From positions 1 to 64,000 of the forward strand of contig DVHG01000020.1 in assembly GCA_018712345.1 (NCBI GenBank): a DNA stretch of 64,000 bases, written 5' to 3'. Positions 1-7,300 of this stretch are shown here, piece by piece. Both the position numbers and the translations under genes were made by a program. The stretch is from Candidatus Onthovicinus excrementipullorum (GTDB lineage Bacteria; Bacillota; Clostridia; Oscillospirales; Acutalibacteraceae). How positions within the stretch are numbered: position 1 is the stretch's first letter; each line of letters starts with the position of its first letter. Below the pieces are notes generated by a model. It had not been told where the DNA came from. It saw nothing but the letters and a program-made list of their open reading frames with translations, and made no database searches.

Positions 1-40
1 GTAGCCGTGTGATACTAATAGGTCGAGGGCTTGACCAAAA
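1..40 (+). rRNA. 3' end of 23S rRNA (partial)
   Basis: 'tgatactaataggtcgagggcttgacc' matches the conserved 3' terminus of Firmicutes 23S rRNA. Confidence 0.85.
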
Positions 41-139
41 AGCTTTGGTTACTGATTGTACTACGATCTTTTGTCAACTCGATTGACACTTTGGTGATTC
101 GCTTCCTTTGTTCGGTTTTTAAGGCGCGATCTTATATAT

Positions 140-215
140 GCACCATTAGCTCAGTTGGTAGAGCACCTGACTCTTAATCAGGGTGTCCACGGTTCGAGCC
201 CGTGATGGTGTACCA
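140..215 (+). tRNA. tRNA-Lys (anticodon CTT), CCA encoded
   Basis: Cloverleaf: acceptor GCACCAT/ATGGTGT, anticodon loop CTCTTAA, GGTTCGAGCC T-arm, 3' ACCA. Confidence 0.93.
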
Positions 216-289
216 CTTAAAGTCAATGGCGGATTTCAGGTCTTGACCTTTTTTCGCTTTGATGATAAAATAAGGCAGAAGCCTTTCAT

Positions 290-365
290 GGCCCGTTGGT
301 CAAGTGGCCTAAGACTCCGGCCTCTCACGCCGGCAACAGCGGTTCGAATCCGCTACGGGTCACCA
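290..365 (+). tRNA. tRNA-Glu (anticodon CTC), CCA encoded
   Basis: Acceptor GGCCCGT/ACGGGTC, anticodon stem CCGGC/GCCGG with loop CTCTCAC, GGTTCGAATCC T-arm. Confidence 0.92.
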
Positions 366-419
366 CTTGTTTTTCATGCTGTTGCATGGTGTTGGCACTG
401 CATATGCAGTGTACAATAT

Positions 420-495
420 TCCTCCTTAGCTCAGTCGGTAGAGCATGCGGCTGTTAACCGCAGGGTCGTTGGTTCGAGTCCAACAGGGGGAGCCA
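420..495 (+). tRNA. tRNA-Asn (anticodon GTT), CCA encoded
   Basis: Acceptor TCCTCCT/AGGGGGA, anticodon loop CTGTTAA, GGTTCGAGTCC T-arm. Confidence 0.93.
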
Positions 496-893
496 CTTCG
501 GAGCAAAGTTCGCTTTGCTCCGATTTTTTTATTTCTCTTATTAGAAAGCAGGCCGCCCGTCCCCTTGCCCGTCATTCCTTCCCGGGGGTTGTCCTTTTTT
601 GTCGGTCATAAGCCTGCGCAGTGGAAAATATTTACGGCCGACTTTTGGCTGCTTTGTCTTATGAAGAAATGAAGAGTTACCTGGATTTGGTTTTTTCCAA
701 GCTTCTGGTAAATTGTACGAATCAATCCGTACTCACTCCTGAGGGAGCTGAGTTTGGATTTTTCATTTGCTTTTTTGGTGATCGCTCGAGATGGAAGAGC
801 GAAAACATGCTGGCAGTCCTTTGCGTGCAAGGGTATATAAGTGTTTAGAGTTTATAAAATCAGAGATGTTGCAGTCCCAACTGGTTTTTTTGT

Positions 894-1436
894 ATGGCAA
901 GTTATCACATGCTGCCATATGGTGGACCGGATGGAGAATTAGGGGCTTCCCTGCGCTATCTCAGCCAGCGCTTCTCTATGCCTTACCCGGAATTGAAGGG
1001 ACTGCTTACCGATATCGGTACGGAAGAACTGGGACATCTGGAAATGGTGGGCGCCATTGTCTATCAGCTGACCCGGAACCTCAGCGTGGATGAGATCAAG
1101 AAGAGCGGATTTGACACGTATTTTGTCGACCACACAACCGGCGTTTACCCGACAGCGGCGAGTGGGTTCCCGTTCAGTGCGGCGTCCATCGCATGTAAGG
1201 GCGACGTCATCGCGGATTTGAACGAGGATTTGGCTGCGGAGCAGAAAGCGCGCGTCACGTATGATAACATCCTCCGTCTGGTGGATGACCCGGATGTGCG
1301 CGATGTCATCAAATTCCTCCGTCAGCGTGAGATCGTCCATTATCAACGCTTTGGAGAGGGCTTGCGTCTTGCTACGGACCGGCTGAACGAGAAGAATTTC
1401 TATGCGTTCAATCCCAGCTTTGATAAGAAAAAATAG
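894..1436 (+). CDS. Manganese-catalase-like protein, CotJC family (short N-terminus)
   Basis: YGGPDGELGASLRYLSQR, LLTDIGTEELGHLEMV, DLAAEQKARVTYDNILRL, REIVHYQRFGE: the conserved di-metal Glu/His ligands of the CotJC/Mn-catalase family. Confidence 0.85.
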   Translation: MASYHMLPYGGPDGELGASLRYLSQRFSMPYPELKGLLTDIGTEELGHLEMVGAIVYQLTRNLSVDEIKKSGFDTYFVDHTTGVYPTAASGFPFSAASIACKGDVIADLNEDLAAEQKARVTYDNILRLVDDPDVRDVIKFLRQREIVHYQRFGEGLRLATDRLNEKNFYAFNPSFDKKK

Positions 1437-1498
1437 CAGCTGAATAGATTTACTTGTTTGTTGTGGACACAGTGGCCCAACAGGATTACAGAATAACA

Positions 1499-1530
1499 AG
1501 AGGCACCGGATTAACCGGTGCCTCTTTTGT
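1499..1530 (+). terminator. Rho-independent terminator after the CotJC-like gene
   Basis: AGAGGCACCGG-attaa-CCGGTGCCTCT followed by TTTTGT. Confidence 0.85.
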
Positions 1531-1564
1531 CGTTCATAGCTACCTAATTTTTCCTGACAATAAA

Positions 1565-1591
1565 AATAGAGGATAATATCTAATTATCCAT
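1565..1591. repeat. 27-bp perfect inverted repeat, left copy (dif-like: GGATAAT-ATCTA-ATTATCC core)
   Basis: AATAGAGGATAATATCTAATTATCCAT; exact reverse complement at 4958-4984. Confidence 0.95.
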
Positions 1592-1619
1592 TTAATTTTA
1601 GGTTGAAATAGGAGACAAA

Positions 1620-3950
1620 ATGGCTGAACAATTATTAGATAGAGAAAAAGAAACAAAAGAAATATTAGAAATCCTAAATAACTCTGCGGACAATAACAAA
1701 ATTATTTATCTAACAGGAATCAGTGGTGTAGGAAAGACCGGATTTGTCAAAAAACTTTCACAAAGCTCACTACTTAATCAAACAATTTTATCTATTAAAA
1801 TTAGCAAAAGTTCCGTCGAAACAATTGAAAACTTACAGTATTTTAATGCATTGTACAAGGCGGTTACAAATTATGCTAAAAATAAAATGTTTGATTCAGT
1901 TTTATCTCCTGCACAACAAAATGCAAGGAGTATTAGGAATCTTTGGAGAGTTTTGGTCAGCATGTTCAAAAGTAAATCTGGGTTATCGGATATGGAACCT
2001 TTATCAGAGCCCGCAGAAGATGCAGGAGTTGTAAGGAAAAAAGATTATTTGCTTTATGTACTGAAAAAGAATGATATTATAATTGATATTGAAAATATAC
2101 AAAATATAGATACGCAGTCTTGGGAACTGATAAAGGATATAATATATGAAGCTCATAATCGGACATTTATCTTTGAGTATACTCTTACAAATAGTAGTCA
2201 TAATCATTTTGAAAATCAATATAAAGAATTTAGAGAAATATGTTCCGATATATCCTGCTACAAAATAGAAAAAATGGATTTTTTAATCGCTCAAGATTTG
2301 GCTCCAGCAGATATAAATATTAACTTCGATGAAGTACGTGTGCAATATGAAAAGAGTAATGGCAATTTGATGGAAATAATCTTGGCAAATGAATATAGTA
2401 ATGAGAGCGAAAGCAACATTGATACAAAGATAAAAAAATTATCTAAAAAAGAAAAATATATATTATTTATTGTATATTTAAATGATGCACCTATAGAATA
2501 TGATGATTTGGCTGTCATGGCCATCGAAAATGACAATCAAATTCGCTTAGATTTTGAAGAATTAAAAAGCTTGATAAACATATTATGCCAGAAAAAAATA
2601 TTAATAAAAGAGAACGATACTGTAAAAATTAAGCATGACTCTATAATTGAAGCATTACAAATATATATGCAATCTCCGATTTTATACTGTGCATATATAA
2701 CTTTAAAGAATTTCTACAATGATAATCTCGATACTAAAAAGGCATCAGTAGAAAAGCTTTTATCATTATATCTGCGTTTCTCTGACCAAGATCTTTTAAT
2801 TCTACTACCTAGAATAAAAGAATTTATTTTGGATATAAAATATCCCGATCTAATTATAGAAAAATTAGATCTTTTCAGAAATCAAATATTACACTCCAGC
2901 GCAAAGGGATTTTATGGTGCAGATTCTTTGACACAAATGATAGTAGAAATTTGTCTTAATAAACAAATGGGAAATATTGCACAAAAAAATCTAGATTTGA
3001 TATATGACGACACCAATGCCTATCATATTGCATTACAGGCTCAAATTTATTCTCTTCAGGAAACGATGGCAGCACATGATGCATTATGTACTCTAGTGCA
3101 AAAATTACAAGACGGTAGTCGGCTTAAATTAATATGCGAAATTTGTTTTTTATATTTAAAAATGAAATTATTGCCTGCTCAGAATGCTAAAGAATACGGC
3201 AAAAAACTTATTAGTAACAAGCTATATACACAATACATAGAGTATGCTTATCTTTTGCGAAATTATGCTGAATTATCTGATGACAATGAAGAATGTAAAC
3301 AATTATATAACCAAGCTCTTGATAGGTTTAAAAGTAAAGAAATGTACCATGATATGGCTGCGGTATATCTTTCGCTCTCAATGATAACAGCTTATAGCGG
3401 AGATATTGCTCGGTCAAAGCAATATATAAAAGATGCTACTACACTAGATAGGCGGGAACTTTCAGAATGCTATATTTTGAATAATAATGCTGTGTTGGAA
3501 TTACTTGGCAACGCTTACTCTAATCAAACAGAAAAAGATTTGAGAAACGCGTTATTATTGTGTGTAACTAGATATGAAAAATTAATAGTAAGTGCTAATC
3601 TATTAATTTTCTATTGCCTTACCAATAATTTTAATGAAGCTACTCGTATAGCAGATTTCATTGAAAAGAGCAATTATCTTGATTTTCAATATGAAGAATT
3701 TTTGCATATCATATATCAAAATTTATACTATTATTATGATTTATTCAAACATAATAATAATAAAAGACACTACTATTATGACCAGATCCTAGATTTAGTT
3801 AATTCCCCGAAGACGAAAGAATCAACTAAATTTTTGGCTTCTGGTATGAATCATCTTATAAAAACAGACTACTTTTATGCTCAATTCCCGTTTAGAGCAG
3901 ATTTCTTGGGTTATTGGGAATTCACAGTTGATAGTGATTTAAGCAATTGA
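1620..3950 (+). CDS. STAND-type P-loop NTPase with winged-helix-like and TPR-like C-terminal region
   Basis: Walker A TGISGVGKT, Walker B-like NDIIIDIEN, helical-repeat C-terminus; RBS aggag at about 1610; AT-rich. Confidence 0.75.
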   Translation: MAEQLLDREKETKEILEILNNSADNNKIIYLTGISGVGKTGFVKKLSQSSLLNQTILSIKISKSSVETIENLQYFNALYKAVTNYAKNKMFDSVLSPAQQNARSIRNLWRVLVSMFKSKSGLSDMEPLSEPAEDAGVVRKKDYLLYVLKKNDIIIDIENIQNIDTQSWELIKDIIYEAHNRTFIFEYTLTNSSHNHFENQYKEFREICSDISCYKIEKMDFLIAQDLAPADININFDEVRVQYEKSNGNLMEIILANEYSNESESNIDTKIKKLSKKEKYILFIVYLNDAPIEYDDLAVMAIENDNQIRLDFEELKSLINILCQKKILIKENDTVKIKHDSIIEALQIYMQSPILYCAYITLKNFYNDNLDTKKASVEKLLSLYLRFSDQDLLILLPRIKEFILDIKYPDLIIEKLDLFRNQILHSSAKGFYGADSLTQMIVEICLNKQMGNIAQKNLDLIYDDTNAYHIALQAQIYSLQETMAAHDALCTLVQKLQDGSRLKLICEICFLYLKMKLLPAQNAKEYGKKLISNKLYTQYIEYAYLLRNYAELSDDNEECKQLYNQALDRFKSKEMYHDMAAVYLSLSMITAYSGDIARSKQYIKDATTLDRRELSECYILNNNAVLELLGNAYSNQTEKDLRNALLLCVTRYEKLIVSANLLIFYCLTNNFNEATRIADFIEKSNYLDFQYEEFLHIIYQNLYYYYDLFKHNNNKRHYYYDQILDLVNSPKTKESTKFLASGMNHLIKTDYFYAQFPFRADFLGYWEFTVDSDLSN

Positions 3951-4914
3951 CTATTAAATATTCAAACATCTGGGAGAGAGAATAGCCTTTGCTTCCAAAT
4001 GCATAATAAAAGGCACAATCATCTCCCAGATAACAATCTGGAGATAATTCGATCAAATGAAATTCACCCTGATACATACGGCCATCGACACGCATAAATT
4101 CAATTTTATCGAATGCTTTAAATAAATTGTGTATTTTATTAATATCGTTTTTAGATATGAATGAACTCATTTTAAAATCTATATTTGTATCATCTATTTT
4201 TTTGGTTTCATATCCCCAAATTTCATGATCAAAGAACTCTTTTTTATCCATTATCAACTGAACTTCTTCGCTGAAAGTAATTCCTTTTTTGGTTCCTACA
4301 AGAATTAATTCAACCTCCTCACCTGGAATATATTCTTCAACTAGAATTGGCATTTTATGATAGGAATATAATCTTATAACAAGATCAGTGGCAGAATCAA
4401 AATCAGCACATATATTATGCTCAGAGATGCCTGTTGAGCCGCCCCCAAAATTAGGTTTGATGACAAAAGGAGGTTTTAATGAATGCAGGTTCTCTTTAAC
4501 AGTAGCAAAATTTTCTGGATTTCTAAAAAGAAGAGCAGGCGCTGTTTTTATGCCGAACTCCCTAGCAAATATTTTGGACATATATTTATCATTACATAAC
4601 ATATGAGCATAATCATCTGCTCCTACATATTTTAATCCTGCTCCTTCGCAAATACCCGGGATTATGCTTTTAGAATCCGGTGCATTATACCCATATTTCA
4701 TAGGAAATATAATATTTTCTTTATATTTTTCTATATCATGCATGAACAAAGGAACACTTGTATAAATTTCAAATTCTTTACATATAGATTTAATTGCATT
4801 TGATATCATTCTCGTTGAATGTTCATTATTGCCCTCTAAATTTCTATTTGATATATCTGCATGATCTATTTTTTCATTTTCGTCTGTTATTAAAACCACT
4901 TTGTTATCAATCAT
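3922..4914 (-). CDS. ATP-grasp ligase (D-Ala-D-Ala-ligase-like)
   Basis: PPFVIKPNFGGGSTGIS, ILVEEYIPGEEVE, FMRVDGRM..FHLIELSP; start chosen at MIDNKVV with RBS GGGAGGGG (longer ORF to 4947 possible). Confidence 0.75.
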   Translation of the reverse strand: MIDNKVVLITDENEKIDHADISNRNLEGNNEHSTRMISNAIKSICKEFEIYTSVPLFMHDIEKYKENIIFPMKYGYNAPDSKSIIPGICEGAGLKYVGADDYAHMLCNDKYMSKIFAREFGIKTAPALLFRNPENFATVKENLHSLKPPFVIKPNFGGGSTGISEHNICADFDSATDLVIRLYSYHKMPILVEEYIPGEEVELILVGTKKGITFSEEVQLIMDKKEFFDHEIWGYETKKIDDTNIDFKMSSFISKNDINKIHNLFKAFDKIEFMRVDGRMYQGEFHLIELSPDCYLGDDCAFYYAFGSKGYSLSQMFEYLIVNCLNHYQL

Positions 4915-4957
4915 GTACTTCCCCTCCCAGCAATAAACCAAAGACATATTTTTTAAT

Positions 4958-4984
4958 ATGGATAATTAGATATTATCCTCTATT
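4958..4984. repeat. 27-bp perfect inverted repeat, right copy
   Basis: ATGGATAATTAGATATTATCCTCTATT = reverse complement of 1565-1591. Confidence 0.95.
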
Positions 4985-5060
4985 CCGCATTCCTCACAAC
5001 TTAAAATGATCTATACTTATCAAGAATTTACATACATCAAGAAGTGATTTATACACAATT

Positions 5061-5089
5061 ATTATACCCCTTATTTTTACAAAGTTCAA
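5061..5089 (-). promoter_or_regulatory. Sigma-A-like promoter pointing into the cassette through the right repeat
   Basis: Minus strand TTGAAC-N17-TATAAT. Confidence 0.6.
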
Positions 5090-5219
5090 TATAAAATATA
5101 AACATACTTCTCATTTCGTTTTTGTTCAACTCTGCCCTCAGGCTTTTGATTCGACAAAAGCGTAAAAAGCGGTCATAATAGTAACGGGGTTTCCAAAAAC
5201 AAAGACGATAGGAGAATGT

Positions 5220-6167
5220 GTGATGCTTATTTTGGACGAAGAAATCAGTCAATACTTATCCCAATGCCGGATCAAAAAAGAACTCAATCCATTGACTCTG
5301 AAAGCATATGGGATTGATCTCGGGCAATTTTCCGCATTTGCCGCGGGAAGGATTTGGACGGAGCGGGAGGCGATTGATCGGTACATAGACCTGCTGCATG
5401 CCCGATATAAGCCCAAGACCATCAAGCGCAAGACGGCGAGCCTAAAGGCGTTCTTTCACTATCTGGAAGAGGAGGAGAAGATCGCTCTCAATCCGTTTCA
5501 TAAGATTCGGCTGAATTTCCGCGAGGCGTTTATTTTACCCAAGACGATCTCCGTGCCCAATATTGCCCGTCTGCTGGACAGAAGCTACCTGGTGCAGGGG
5601 GAACTCACCCAGTACCAGTCCTTCTGCCGCCTGAGAAATGTCTGTGTACTTGAACTGCTTTTTGCTACGGGAATGCGTGTGAGCGAGGCCGCCCACCTGA
5701 CGCTGAAAGATTTGGACTGGAATGCCAGAACGATTCGCATTTTTGGCAAGGGCGCCAAGGAACGGATGATCCAGCTGACCAATCCGGACGTGATCGGGAT
5801 CGTGGGCCAATATCTGGACAGGCGCACGGCGATCGGGATGGAACAGCCCTATCTTTTTCTCAACCGGGATGGAGGCCGGTACTCCGAACAGTCAATCCGC
5901 AATATGATTCAAAAATACACCCGGGAGGCCGGCATTCGGGAGCACATTACCCCACATATGTTCCGTCACACCTTTGCGACGCTCCTGCTGGAGGAGGATG
6001 TGGACATCCGGTATATTCAGCACATGCTCGGACACAGCTCCATCACCACCACGCAAATCTACACCCATGTCAGTACACGAAAGCAGCGGATTATTCTGGA
6101 AAAGCATCATCCCAGGAATTTTATTCAGGTTTGCTCAAACGGGGGATCCATAGACGGCGCCGGGTAA
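5220..6167 (+). CDS. Xer-like tyrosine recombinase
   Basis: FATGMRVSEAAHL, HMFRHTFATLLLE, HMLGHSSITTTQIYTHV: the R..HxxR..H..Y catalytic pattern; about 315 aa. Confidence 0.92.
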   Translation: MMLILDEEISQYLSQCRIKKELNPLTLKAYGIDLGQFSAFAAGRIWTEREAIDRYIDLLHARYKPKTIKRKTASLKAFFHYLEEEEKIALNPFHKIRLNFREAFILPKTISVPNIARLLDRSYLVQGELTQYQSFCRLRNVCVLELLFATGMRVSEAAHLTLKDLDWNARTIRIFGKGAKERMIQLTNPDVIGIVGQYLDRRTAIGMEQPYLFLNRDGGRYSEQSIRNMIQKYTREAGIREHITPHMFRHTFATLLLEEDVDIRYIQHMLGHSSITTTQIYTHVSTRKQRIILEKHHPRNFIQVCSNGGSIDGAG

Positions 6168-6485
6168 TAGGAGCGTTTGGCGGGTACAGCGCTTTTAAAG
6201 AGCGAATTTATGTAAGACTTTCCCGTTTGAGAAAATGTAAGACGACATAAGATCGTAATACTTCTCCATGGTTGTGGGATTTAAACGTCGCTTTGGAAAA
6301 CAGTGAAGCCGTGACTTGAAAAGCAGGCGGGAATCGTACATATTTTATGGGTCAGGATAGATAGGACCGGTTGAATCGTCAAAAAGGATGAAGGACCGCT
6401 GTTTTGGAAAAATGCGGCGGTAAAATACAATGACTGACATGGGAAAAAGGACAGTCATCATTGTCTGATCAAAAGGGGATGTGCT

Positions 6486-7160
6486 ATGAAAATTGTCAGT
6501 TGGAATTGCAACGGGAAATTCCGCGAGAAATACAGAGAAATTGCCAAACTCCGCGCGGATATTTATGTTATTGAAGAGTGCGAGAATCCGGATCAACAGG
6601 ACGATCCCGGATACCGAGCCTTTGCTGAAAACGCTCTCTGGATTGGTGAAAAGCCCAGTAAAGGGCTCGGGATATTTGCAGATGAGTCGATTCGGTTAAG
6701 TCCCAAAAGCTGGCCCAATTATTGTCTGCGGAATTTTTTGCCGGTCAACATCAATGGAAAATTTGATTTGTTAGGCGTATGGGCCTGCCGTCCGTATATA
6801 GAGGAATATTGTGTTTATCAAGCAATTCATAAAGAAAAATACACGCCGAATATGGTGATTATCGGAGATTTTAACAGTAATAAAATTTGGGATCGCGGAC
6901 ATGGCCCGAGAAATCACAGCGCAGTTGTAAGAGAACTGAACGATATGGGCCTTATTTCAGCCTATCATTATGTGACCGGCGAAGAGCAGGGGGAGGAATT
7001 GCAAAATACATTTTATATGTACCGTCATAAAGATCGGGGTTTCCATATTGACTACTGCTTTACAAATCGGAACAATATTCGGGCATTTCAGGTATTATCT
7101 TCTGATGTTTGGCTAAAGTATTCGGATCATATGCCTATTGTGCTTGACATGGCCCATTGA
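6486..7160 (+). CDS. Endonuclease/exonuclease/phosphatase (EEP) family protein
   Basis: MKIVSWNCNGKFREK, VIEECE, MVIIGDFNSN, YSDHMPIVLDM: EEP fold motifs. Confidence 0.85.
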   Translation: MKIVSWNCNGKFREKYREIAKLRADIYVIEECENPDQQDDPGYRAFAENALWIGEKPSKGLGIFADESIRLSPKSWPNYCLRNFLPVNINGKFDLLGVWACRPYIEEYCVYQAIHKEKYTPNMVIIGDFNSNKIWDRGHGPRNHSAVVRELNDMGLISAYHYVTGEEQGEELQNTFYMYRHKDRGFHIDYCFTNRNNIRAFQVLSSDVWLKYSDHMPIVLDMAH

Positions 7161-7300
7161 CTTGAGCCCGGATTTTCGCCACGGTGTAAGGGGCATACTG
7201 GCTGCGGCAGGGAGCGCAGCATCCTCATAACAGTAGAAACGCAGAGGACATCGTTTTTACGATGGCCTCTGCGTCAGGGGCGGTTTTTCTTTTGTGAAGA

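Noticed and set aside
183-611. 142-aa ORF across the tRNA genes
   Set aside because: Overlaps three clear tRNA genes; not coding.
894-1436. CotJC-like gene as a pseudogene because of its short N-terminus
   Set aside because: All di-metal ligand motifs are intact and no in-frame disruption is seen; a short N-terminus alone is weak evidence.
1565-4984. Reading the 27-bp inverted repeats as terminal inverted repeats of a transposon
   Set aside because: No transposase lies between them, no target-site duplication is visible (cctgacaataaa versus ccgcattcctca), and the repeats are internally palindromic in a Xer-site manner.
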